Positions 55,735 to 64,000 of a stretch of DNA of 64,000 nucleotides are shown one piece after another. Made by a program: the position numbers and the translations under genes. Source of the DNA: Ceratothoa steindachneri (lineage: Eukaryota; Arthropoda; Malacostraca; Isopoda; Cymothoidae); NCBI GenBank assembly GCA_963969495.1, contig OZ018327.1, forward strand, positions 37,639,912 to 37,703,911, given 5' to 3'. The first letter of the stretch is position 1. Each line of letters begins with the position of its first letter. Below the pieces are notes generated by a model. The model was given only the letters and a program-made list of their open reading frames with translations. It made no database searches and was not told the origin of the DNA.

Positions 55735-58461
55735 TAACAATAACATAATTACACAAGGGCCTATCAAAGATCATCCGCCTCCGTCAAAACCCACCCACAA
55801 AAAGCACCATCACCAGGGGAAGACAAAATCAAAGTCCCCCACAATATAATATAACGGATGACAAAAGCCACAAGGGCTCATCATAGGTCATCCGAGTCAA
55901 GCGGCCTCTTTTTCAAGGCACCCAAACTCCCAGGAAAACTACACCAGAGGATTGCATCCAGAAACAAGCGTATCACCAATCAAGGCTTGTCAAGAACTAA
56001 ATCATGCAGCTATAGATATATACAAACAATATTAATATATACAAAACTTAGGAACCATCACAACCTTCCCTTCCCATAAACTCATCCAACCTACTCCTAA
56101 ATACATTTAGATTTGGACTACCTACTACCCTCTGCGGCAATTTGTTCCAGAAGTCTACCACTCTATTGGTGAAAAAATATTTTCTTAAATCCAACCTACA
56201 CCCTTGCTTTTTAATTTTCAAGTGGTGACCTCTAGTCCGATTTCCATCATCTAACTCAAAAAACTTGCTAACATCCAATTTATCTATCCCGGAAAAATTT
56301 TTAAAGAGCTCAATCATATCCCCTCTCACACACCTCCTTTCGAACGAGAACATATTTAATACCTTCAGTCTATCTTCATATTCAAGGTGCCTCAGGGAAG
56401 GAATAATCTTTGTTGCCCTCCGTTGCACTGACTCAAGAAGGTTAATATCGTGTCTAAAATGTGGGGACCATGCCTGTATACAGTACTCTAGATGTGGCCT
56501 TACATAAGAGTTATAGAGTTTAAGAATAACCTCCTTACTTTTGTAACTGACATTTCTCTTAATAAAACCCAGCACTCTATTTGCCCTATTTCTTGCTTCA
56601 ATACACTGCTTAGAAAACCTTAATGACTTATCTATTACTACTCCTAGATCTTTCTCATCCTCTACTGAGCTCAGCCAATGCCCATCCATTTCATAGTTAA
56701 ATTCTCTATTATCTTTTCCCATGTTAATAACTTTGCACTTATCAAGGTTGAAAGTCATTTGCCACTTATGTGCCCAGGATAACAATTTATTTAAGTCCCC
56801 CTGCACTTTAAAATTATCATCAATATCTTTAACTACAGCTGCTAATTTGGTATCATCCGCAAAAATTGACACTTTATTATTAACTGCCTCCCCAAGATCG
56901 TTTATATAGATGACAAATAATAATGGACTGAGAACTGATCCCTGAGGAACCCCACTGATAACATCCCTCCACTCTGACTTTACACCATTTAGCACTACCC
57001 TTTGCTTCCTGTCTTTCAGCCACTCAGCTATCCAATTTGAAACATCCCCACATATCCCAATCATTTTTAATTTATGAACTAGTCTCCTGTGTGGTACCTT
57101 ATCAAATGCTTTACTAAAATCTAAGTAAATTATATCTACATTCTCTCCCTTATCTACTTGATCTGGTACAAACTCCAGAAAGTCTAGTAAGTTAGTCAAA
57201 CATGATCTACCTGATCTAAACCCATGCTGAGCATCGCTGATTAACCCCTCCCTCTCTAGATGTTGGCAAATCCCTTTTTTAACTATTTTCTCAAGAATTT
57301 TACAGACTACAGGAGTTAGGCTAACCGGTCTAAAGTTATTTGGATCCTCTTTACTACCCTTCTTGAAAATGGGGACTACATTCGCTTTCTTCCAATCATC
57401 GGGTATTTCTCCATATTCCAATGACCTAGTATATAACTTGTCCAGAGCTATTGAGATACTTTCTACCCCTTCTTTAAGTATCCTAGAATGAATATTATCA
57501 GGGCCGGAGGCCTTGGTAGTAACTAAATCACCTATTAGTCCTTTTATCATCCTCCGATCCACACAAATGTTAGTAAACACCTCTTTTCCTGACCCATGAG
57601 TACTATACATAGGACTATTTAGTTTCTCTTTTGTAAATACTGATGCAAAATGACCATTTAGTACCTCAACTATTTCCTCATCACTTTCTCTCCCAAACCC
57701 TTCATATTTGATAGGTCCTATTTTAACTCTGCCAGACTTGTTATTAATTTTATAGTAACTAAAGAACTTTCTAGGATCTTTGTTGCTATCCTGAGCTAAT
57801 TTAATTTCTGACACCCTTTTGTTCTTCTTTATAATCTTATTTAACTCATTCCTAGCCATTCTATAATCACTTAAATTTTGAATATTATTTTCTACCTCTA
57901 ATTTTTTATATGCCCTTTTCTTCTCGGAAATTTTTCTAGCTATCTCCTGATTCCACCATAATGGTTTCCTACTTTTGTTCCTAATGGCCTTCATTGGGAT
58001 ACATTTTTCTTGGACTACATTTATTATATGCTTGAAAGTATCCCACATCCCATAAGCATTTTTACCTCTGAATTCTATATCCCAGTCTACCAAATTTAGC
58101 AAGCTTCGAAGTTTTACATAATCTCCCTTATGAAAATTTGGAACTTTTTCAGCATTCTCAGTTATTTTACCCTTCTCAATTCCCAAGTTAAAACGAACTA
58201 TCTGATGGTCACTATTTCCCAATGCTTCCCGAACAGTCAATTCTTGAACTAAATGATCACTGTTAGAAAGTACTAAATCTAATATATTGTCCCCCCTCGT
58301 TGGCTCATTATCAAATTGATTCAAAAAATTATCCTCAAAGCATTCTATGAACCTGCCACTTGTTCTATCCCTACCTATCATATTTTCCCAGTCCACAGAG
58401 TTTAAGTTGAAGTCCCCAATAATAACTGCATCTGTGTCATATCCCTTACTTATTTCCCTTA
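55735..58461 (-). mobile_element. CR1-like LINE family K, longest copy K1
   Basis: Minus-strand LINE. The 3' UTR is at 55735-56047 with both hairpins, one shortened. The EN starts mid-domain at about 58461, so it is 5'-truncated. An inverted K tail adjoins its 5' end (58462-58774). Confidence 0.88.
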
Positions 58462-58594
58462 ATATTGTTTGTATATATCTATAGCTGCATGATTTAGTTC
58501 TTGACAAGCCTTGATTGGTGATACCCTTGTTTCTGGACGCAATCCTTTGGATGTAGTTTTCCTGGGAGTTTGGGTGCCTTAAAAAAGAGGCCAT
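56048..58594 (-). CDS. LINE K1 ORF2 (partial EN, linker, full RT), open frame
   Basis: An 848-codon frame without a stop. The first about 45 codons are antisense of an inverted K tail and not part of the protein. From about REISKGYD it has VIIGDFNLNSVDWENM, NILDLVLSNSDHLVQ and GNSDHQIVRFNLG (EN C-half). The RT has [56 protein letters not shown] and SIFADDTKLAAV. The end is NRTRGHHLKIKKQGCRLDLR and RSRLDEFMGREGCDGS. All RT catalytic residues look present. The N-terminal EN and ORF1 are missing, so it is not autonomous. Confidence 0.92.
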   Translation of the reverse strand: MASFLRHPNSQENYIQRIASRNKGITNQGLSRTKSCSYRYIQTILREISKGYDTDAVIIGDFNLNSVDWENMIGRDRTSGRFIECFEDNFLNQFDNEPTRGDNILDLVLSNSDHLVQELTVREALGNSDHQIVRFNLGIEKGKITENAEKVPNFHKGDYVKLRSLLNLVDWDIEFRGKNAYGMWDTFKHIINVVQEKCIPMKAIRNKSRKPLWWNQEIARKISEKKRAYKKLEVENNIQNLSDYRMARNELNKIIKKNKRVSEIKLAQDSNKDPRKFFSYYKINNKSGRVKIGPIKYEGFGRESDEEIVEVLNGHFASVFTKEKLNSPMYSTHGSGKEVFTNICVDRRMIKGLIGDLVTTKASGPDNIHSRILKEGVESISIALDKLYTRSLEYGEIPDDWKKANVVPIFKKGSKEDPNNFRPVSLTPVVCKILEKIVKKGICQHLEREGLISDAQHGFRSGRSCLTNLLDFLEFVPDQVDKGENVDIIYLDFSKAFDKVPHRRLVHKLKMIGICGDVSNWIAEWLKDRKQRVVLNGVKSEWRDVISGVPQGSVLSPLLFVIYINDLGEAVNNKVSIFADDTKLAAVVKDIDDNFKVQGDLNKLLSWAHKWQMTFNLDKCKVINMGKDNREFNYEMDGHWLSSVEDEKDLGVVIDKSLRFSKQCIEARNRANRVLGFIKRNVSYKSKEVILKLYNSYVRPHLEYCIQAWSPHFRHDINLLESVQRRATKIIPSLRHLEYEDRLKVLNMFSFERRCVRGDMIELFKNFSGIDKLDVSKFFELDDGNRTRGHHLKIKKQGCRLDLRKYFFTNRVVDFWNKLPQRVVGSPNLNVFRSRLDEFMGREGCDGS

Positions 58595-58774
58595 TTGACT
58601 TGGATGACCTATGATGAGCCCTTGTGGCTTTTGTCATCTGTTATATTATATTGTGGGGGACTTTGATTTTGTCTTCCCCTGGTGATGGTGCTTTTTGTGG
58701 GTGGGTTTTGACGGAGGCGGATGATCTTTGATAGGCCCTTGTGGCTTTTGTCATCCGTGAAATTATGTTAAGGT
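58462..58774 (+). mobile_element. Family K 3' tail, inverted relative to K1
   Basis: 313 bp of the K 3' UTR with both hairpins and the start of the terminal repeat. It is the reverse complement of the K1 tail. Confidence 0.88.
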
Positions 58775-58779
58775 CCATC

Positions 58780-58961
58780 AAAAGCCAGTTTCAGCTCTGC
58801 AGCAGTGTTTCATATTATTCTTGAGAATGTCCATATATTGCTCCTTCTTCCTTAAAAGCCATTTGTTTCACATTATTCTTCAGAATGTCCATATATTGTT
58901 CCTGCTTTAGGATAGCCTTTTCCTTAACAAGCCATAGAACATCATTTGCAGTGAAGTAACC
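58780..58961 (-). CDS. Exon of an unidentified host gene (third of three)
   Basis: The acceptor ATTAG precedes GGT. It encodes GYFTANDVLWLVKEKAILKQ, then EQYMDILKNNVKQMAFKEE. The second half repeats the first (YMDILKNNVK, then a frame-shifted YMDILKNNMKH), so the exon has an internal duplication of about 57 bp with an indel. No donor is visible before the family K tail at 58774, so the 3' side may be broken. Phase 0 entry matches the exon at 59345-59477. Mostly helical and charged; I do not recognise a domain. Confidence 0.45.
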
Positions 58962-58974
58962 CTAATACACAATG

Positions 58975-59210
58975 CCCTTCTGTCTTACAGAAAGAGGATA
59001 CACCCTGAAGTATCAGACACCTGCCCACTCTGTCATATAGGAGCACACACAATTCACCACATAATGAAAGAGTGCCCGCCACTCAATACACTGAGACACT
59101 CACACACACACCGCCTCTCCATACGAGTGATCTCTGGGATCGCCCGGGTCCCTCTGTTTGCCTACCTAAGGAATGCTGGTTTGTTCATTCAGAACTGACT
59201 GGAGAGCAAC
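58975..59210 (+). pseudogene. LINE ORF2 C-terminal knuckle fragment
   Basis: Plus-strand VSDTCPLCHIGAHTIHHIMK followed by ECPPLNTLRH, then VPLFAYLRNAGLF. A CX2C-H-C closing motif of Jockey/I-type ORF2 proteins. A short isolated remnant in a putative host intron. Confidence 0.65.
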
Positions 59211-59344
59211 CCAACCAACCAACCCCTATGTTTAACTGTGGTCATTGTATTATGGAGACAGTATGCTTCACCCAAGATTCCACACATCATTGTGGCTGAA
59301 AAAATTCAATATTTTTCTTGAGATTATTTCTAGCAAACACTAAC

Positions 59345-59477
59345 CTGAACTTCAGAAGAAGAGTTCTCAGTGGATGACAAGCCTTGAGGTTTCATCTCTG
59401 CAGAGTTTTCAACATTGAGTGGAGCTACTTTAGTGCCTGCATTGGCTAATTTCTCAATAATCTCCTTGGTTGTAATT
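59345..59477 (-). CDS. Exon of an unidentified host gene (second of three)
   Basis: 133 bp: one base, then 44 codons from ITTKEIIEKLANAGTKVAPL to ENSSSEVQ. The acceptor is ATCTTAG and the donor is CAG|GTTAGT. The entry base completes the split codon from exon 59597-59709 (AT plus A, Ile). The Ser-rich end looks disordered. No domain is recognised. Confidence 0.5.
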
Positions 59478-59596
59478 CTAAGATTGTTTAGGCAATTCTT
59501 ACAACTCAATGCTCACATTTTGAACAAATCTGTTGTCTTCATCCATGATTTTTATTAATGGTGCCATCTACTAAATGTTTCTTAATTATTGCTTAC

Positions 59597-59709
59597 ATAG
59601 TTGACTTTAGGAGTTGAAACTTATGAGGAATCTTATACCCATCACCTATTTCCTTCCTTAGGGCAATGCTGTGCTCTTTCAATTTCACTATGACCTTGCT
59701 CCAGGTTCG
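59597..59709 (-). CDS. Exon of an unidentified host gene (first of three)
   Basis: 113 bp encoding RTWSKVIVKLKEHSIALRKE and IGDGYKIPHKFQLLKST plus two bases. The acceptor is TCTTTCAG and the donor is AT|GTAAGC. Basic and probably helical. Exons before it were not found. It could be part of METAP1D's upstream neighbour or an older transposon-derived gene. Confidence 0.5.
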
Positions 59710-60155
59710 CTGAAAGATGAGAATTTCCATTAGGATGATGAAAGTTACATTTTATAAATAATAATTGATAAATAAACATTGAAAAAACAAATATTTAACA
59801 CTGCTAATAATTTTGCTATAGTTTTTCTTTGTTTATACAATACCATTAAAAATACTGGTGATATCATCATGAAATTTGGTGACAATATTGCCTAAGGTTT
59901 CAGTATGCAGATGTACAAGGACTTTAGACTGCATTTCCTCAATGCAAGTAGTAAAAAAGGTAAATCTGATAATAGCATACTAATAATTTTGATAAGTATA
60001 AGTTGTATGTTGGAGCATATCAACTTTTGATTGATTTACCTCAGGACTATCATTTTACCCTTATATTTTTTTCCTTATTTGGTATGTATAAATGGAATTT
60101 ATTATGATTTTATATTTATAGAATATATTCTAATTTGCTTTCAATACTCTTCAGG
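59710..60155. other. Unassigned AT-rich sequence
   Basis: No gene or repeat supported. Confidence 0.4.
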
Positions 60156-60440
60156 GATGGCCTCCCGGCTACTATAGTGGTTAGCGCGCTTGCCCGGCAA
60201 TTTTTGGATCGACAGTTCAAATCTCCGTCCAGAGTCTTTTTATAAAAAGCTGAGACTATTAATAGGGAGGTTACCTCTGTGGCTGGGCATCACAGTGGGA
60301 ATGGGTAGGTGGAGCTCTCTGCCACGGCAGGCAGTCCACCTAAGAGAAGGATAACTGATTTCAAAACCCAATGATGAGCCGGGTCTCAAAGGCTGAAAAG
60401 CCTCCTACCCGGGTTTCTACTGTGAATGAATACAATTGAA
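60156..60440 (+). mobile_element. tRNA-derived SINE
   Basis: The head has an A-box-like TAGTGGTTAGCGCGCTTG and a B-box-like AGTTCAAATCTCCGTC at tRNA spacing. A GC-rich body follows (GGTGGAGCTCTCTGCCACGG), then a 3' end rich in short AAT-type repeats. RNA polymerase III-type promoter. Non-coding. Confidence 0.75.
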
Positions 60441-60654
60441 TTTCTGTTTTGAAACTTTAAAAGATGTTAAATTCTTACAGCAAACTGGTCACAAAGGAAA
60501 ACAATACAAATACCAGATGTGCAAGAAGTAGAGACAGAGTTTTAGGATGAAATGCTTTTATTCTGATTTTTGGCTATTATTATGACAAGTATTTATTTCC
60601 ATCTTTTCAGAATTTAATAATGTAATTATTAAACATAACTAGAAAGAAAATTCC

Positions 60655-60838
60655 AAGGAAATGTCAGATTTTCAGAGGACAAACTGTTGGTCAATCTGAG
60701 GGTGGACTGAATCAGACAAATTGCTAGGAAACTTGGAATACCACTTTCTTCCATTGAGAGAATTATAGTTCAATTAAACAAAAAGGGTAAGACATCATTA
60801 AGTCACAACTTGGCCATCCTGAGCCTTCTCAAAGTTGC
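60655..60838 (+). pseudogene. Tc1/mariner transposase N-terminal scrap
   Basis: Plus-strand FRGQTVGQSEGGLN then, after a frame change, IARKLGIPLSSIERIIVQLN and KKGKTSLSHN. A helix-turn-helix of Tc1-type transposases, starting with the usual F.RGQ.VG. It stops at 60840 where a family K LINE begins. No catalytic domain. Confidence 0.65.
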
Positions 60839-60840
60839 CT

Positions 60841-61885
60841 GTGACTTTCAACCTTGATAAGTGCAAAGTTATTAACATGGGAAAAGATAATAGAGAATTT
60901 AACTATGAAATAGATGGGCATTGGCTGAGCTCAGTAGAGGATGAGAAAGATCTAGGAGTAGTAATAGATAAGTCATTAAGGTTTTCTAAGCAGTGTATTG
61001 AAGCAAGAAATAGGGCAAATAGAGTGCTGGGTTTCATTGAGAGAAATGTCAGTTACAAAAGTAAGGAGGTTATTCTTAAACTCTATAACTCTTATGTTAG
61101 GCCACATCTAGAGTACTGTATACAGGCATGGTCCCCACATTTTAGGCACGATATTAACCTCGAGTCAGTGCAATGGAGGGCAACAAAGATTATTCCTTCC
61201 CTGAGGCACCTTGAATATATAGATAGACTGAGGGTATTAAATATGTTCTCGTTCGAAAGGAGGTGTGTGTGAGAGCGGATATGATTGAGCTCTTTAAAAT
61301 TTTTTCGAGGATAGATAAATTGGATGTTAGCAAGTTTTTTGAGTTAGATGATGGAAATCGGACTAGAGGTCACCACTTGAAAATTAAAAAGCAAGGGTGT
61401 AAGTTGGATTTAAGAAAATATTTTTTCACCAATAGAGTGGTGGACTTCTGGAATAAATTGCCGCAGAGGGTAGTAGGTAGTCCAAATTTAAATGTATTTA
61501 AGAGTAGGTTGGATGAGTTTATGGGAAGGGAAGGTTGTGATGGTTCCTAAGTTTTGTATATATTAATATTGTTTGTATATATCTATAGCTGCATGATTTA
61601 GTTCTTGACAAGCCTTGATTGGTGATACCCTTGTTTGTGGACGCAATCCTCTGGATGTAGTTTTCCTGGGAGTTTGGGTGCCTTAAAAAAGAGGCCGTTT
61701 GACTCGGATGACCTATGATGAGCCCTTGCGGCTTTTGTCATCTGTTATATTATATTGTGGGGACTTTGATTTTGTCTTCCCCTGGTGATGGTGCTTTTTG
61801 TACGTGGGTTTTGACGAATGCAGATGACCTTTGATAGGCCCTTGTGGCTTTTGTCATCTGTGAAATTATGTTATGTTATGTTATT
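60841..61885 (+). mobile_element. Family K LINE copy K4, 5'-truncated
   Basis: Starts in the RT thumb (TFNLDKCKVINMGKDNREFN). Frames 60841-61272 and 61263-61550 encode the C-terminus to SRLDEFMGREGCDGS, with one small deletion (DINLESVQ for DINLLESVQ) and a frameshift near 61263. The 3' UTR, both hairpins and the ATGTT repeats end at about 61885. Inserted directly behind the Tc1 scrap. Confidence 0.9.
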
Positions 61886-62109
61886 GAGAACAACTCTCAG
61901 TTAAAGGCTTCTGAAGAGGCTAAAGATTACAAATCATCCCCAAAATATAGCAGTAAATTATCTGCACTTTCTTGGATATTATGGGCATGTATCCAGGAGA
62001 ATACCTATTTTAACTGACTAAATTAAGAGGAATGAATGCAGTGAAGAAATGTGACAAACTCATTTATATTAGACAACTGGCTTTTTTTTTTTTTCAAATT
62101 TAGGAGCCC

Positions 62110-62700
62110 ATCTGAGACTGCTAGCTTGCGGGGGACTACCACAAGAACATTGAATGGACAAAAATTGCAGAAAATTCGAGGATTGACTGAGAGACCACTC
62201 TGTGCGATGCAAACGTTGAAGAGATGCTCTCCATCTTTACAAGAACATATATGAAGAAGTCTGCAAGGCCCATGTTCCACCAAAGAGTTCCACAAAAAAG
62301 AAGAGAGAGATTCCAAAAGACCAACGTATCCTTATGAGGAAGAGGAGTGTCTATAAAGCAAAACTGGCAACAAACCCTTCACACCAAAAAGCCCCAAAAC
62401 TACATAATGCCCTCATGGACATAGAAACAAAACTGTTAGAGTCACACAAAGATTAGAGAAGGAGGGAAGAACTACAGGCAGTCAGCAATTTCAAAGTCAC
62501 TCCAAAGTCCTTCAGGCATATGCTAAGAAGGCAAAAAATGCATCAACAGTGGGTCCCCTAGAAGATGACAAAGGAAAGCTTGTTAATGACCCTATAAAAA
62601 TGGCTAACATCCTGAATGAAAATGTCTTTAGCATACCCATCCCAGATAAGCTACTTTCCAGAATTCATAACAAAACAAGGTGAAGACACTGGAAAAATTC
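62110..62700 (+). pseudogene. LINE EN-RT linker fragment
   Basis: Plus-strand pieces ILMRKRSVYKAKLATNPS (about 62330), PKSFRHMLRRQKMHQQ, and DPIKMANILNE (about 62595) resemble the linker before a CR1-type RT. Several frameshifts. It ends at about 62700 where an RTE-like EN begins. Confidence 0.5.
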
Positions 62701-62789
62701 AAAGACGATGCACCTATTATGCACTCCAGAAAAATCTAAAAGAAGTGTATACCAGTGCAACATTTGTAAAATTCCACTCTGCATAGTGT

Positions 62790-64000
62790 CTTGCTTTCAG
62801 ATATACCGCACTGAAGAAAATCTTCAATTGGTGAGGGATATACAGTCTACTGGAAAGGCTATGATGAATACGAATGGAAAATCCATGGAGTTGGCTTTGC
62901 CATATGTAACAAATTACTTGCCAAAATAACTGAATTGCCAGTAGGCATATCCCCAAGACTGATGACATGGCGTATACCTCTTGCAAAGCACTGCTTCACC
63001 ACCCTAATTAGTGCATATGCTCTGACACTAGACTCCAGTGAAGAACAAAAATATGCATTCTATGAATTGCTACATTCAGTACTAGTGGCAGTACCCAAAG
63101 AAGACAAAATTCTATTGCATGGGTATTTCAATGCAAGAGTAGGAAAACAAGCGCATCTCTGGCAACAGGTCATTAGCAAACATGGAATGGGAAAAATGAA
63201 CAGTAACAGTCTTAGACTGCTAACACTGTTCAGAACATAATCTTGTAATCACTAATACTACATTTCAACTTCGGAACAAATATAAAACCACTTGGACTCA
63301 CCCACATTCCAAGCATGGGCATATGATTGATTTTATTATAACCAGGCAGAGTGACCAAAAGGATAATTATCTCACACAAGCAATGAGAGGTGCAGAGTGC
63401 TCAACATACTATGTTACTCTGCAAGCTAAATCTTATAATACGCCCCCCAGTTCACCCCACATGCTCCTCAAAATAGCTAAATACCAACAGCTTGAAAGAT
63501 CAAGTAAAACGAAATGCTTACAGAAGCTCAATATATGTAAATTTGATGCAAGGCCACAACCCCCAACTGTGACAGCTAGCGATGTCTGGACCACTATTCA
63601 TTCGACTCTGAAGTGGTGTGCAGAGGAGCGACTGGGTTTTCAATGTCAAGGACATTCAAATATTGCTGACGCAGAAGAACAAGGCCCGTGATATGGAAAA
63701 TGAAAGGTGGACCAACCCGGCAAAGAACCTGCAACACCTTGCTGACAATAACAACCAACATGGGTTCTACAATGGCCTGAACACTATCTATGGGCCTGTA
63801 AAAGGCAATTTAGCTCCTTTCAGATCACAAGATAGCAATCTCATAAAAGACAAAACAGCCATTCTAAAATGCTGGGAACAGCACTTCCAAACCCTGTTAA
63901 ATCATAGAAACCCTATAGAGCCAAACCTTTTAGATGCAATTCCTCAGGTACCTCTAGCAATGGAGATGGACGAACTGCCCACTTTTGAAGAAATTCTTAC
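62790..64000 (+). pseudogene. RTE-like LINE ORF2, endonuclease and start of RT
   Basis: EN: HGVGFAICNKLL (about 62890), LPVGISPRLMTWRIPL, LISAYALTLDSSEEQKYAFY, ILLHGYFNARVGKQ (G-FNARVG, GDFNARVG expected), HGMGKMNSNSLRLL. After a stop at 63238 and frame changes come TTWTHPHSKHGHMIDFIITR and QKDNYLTQAMRGAEC. Then DMENERWTNPAKNLQHLADN and TFEEIL at the window edge lead to the RT. The order and motifs fit RTE-type ORF2. It runs past the end of the window. Confidence 0.75.

Noticed and set aside
55735..58774. A DNA transposon with about 310-bp terminal inverted repeats
   Set aside because: The repeats are the 3' UTR of a LINE family found in one orientation elsewhere, and the interior is LINE EN-RT.

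Overview
The window is eukaryotic. It is a repeat-choked intronic and intergenic stretch with almost no host coding sequence. The mix of elements is I-group LINEs with a C-terminal RNase H, several CR1-like LINEs, an L2-like LINE, RTE-like fragments, a Penelope-like element (PLE), a Ty3/gypsy LTR element, a tRNA-derived SINE and a Tc1 remnant. That mix resembles arthropod genomes, and I favour a decapod-like crustacean. This is inference from repeat style, not a marker gene. There is no operon, Shine-Dalgarno site, CRISPR array or prokaryotic gene.

Host genes. Three minus-strand exons with clean splice sites and matching phases (20707-20926, 17533-17724, 7763-7913) encode the middle of a mitochondrial-type methionine aminopeptidase (METAP1D). 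The remaining exons are not visible. A second set of minus-strand exons (59597-59709, 59345-59477 and about 58780-58961) is joined in phase but I cannot identify the gene.

Layout. 240-7125: I-group LINE family A (copy A1) beside a fragment of its own family. 8130-12575: AT-rich minisatellite split by a 3'-truncated I-group LINE (B). 12576-15900: one LINE family with EN on the minus strand and the RT 3' half on the plus strand, a probable 5' inversion. 16000-17460: RTE-like RT remains. 17805-20175: L2-like LINE. 21841-25376: copy A2. 25377-33054: complete but decayed Ty3/gypsy element on the minus strand. 33055-34945: CR1-like family K copy. 36617-36843: tandem tRNA-like repeats. 36940-55215: a PLE on the minus strand, exploded by nested insertions. 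55735-58774: long family K copy with inverted 3' tails. 60156-61885: SINE, Tc1 scrap and another K copy. 62110-64000: RT and RTE-like EN fragments running off the window.

Nested core. The plus-strand CR1-like element H (37941-53210) sits in the PLE. H is interrupted by LINE D (41334-46031) and by LINE E (46736-52888, flanked by AGACAT on both sides). E in turn contains F (49003-50612), G (50801-52433) and a 65-bp tail of family K. This fused E's endonuclease to G's reverse transcriptase in one open 521-codon frame.

Most unusual content. The gypsy polyprotein reads gag with CCHC knuckles, protease 1, RT, RNase H, OTU-like cysteine protease, a second retropepsin-like domain, then integrase. 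Family K 3' tails carry two tandem hairpins with the same stem and loop; a 65-bp insertion retains only the last hairpin and the terminal repeat. All calls come from reading the sequence and translations; no database search was run.
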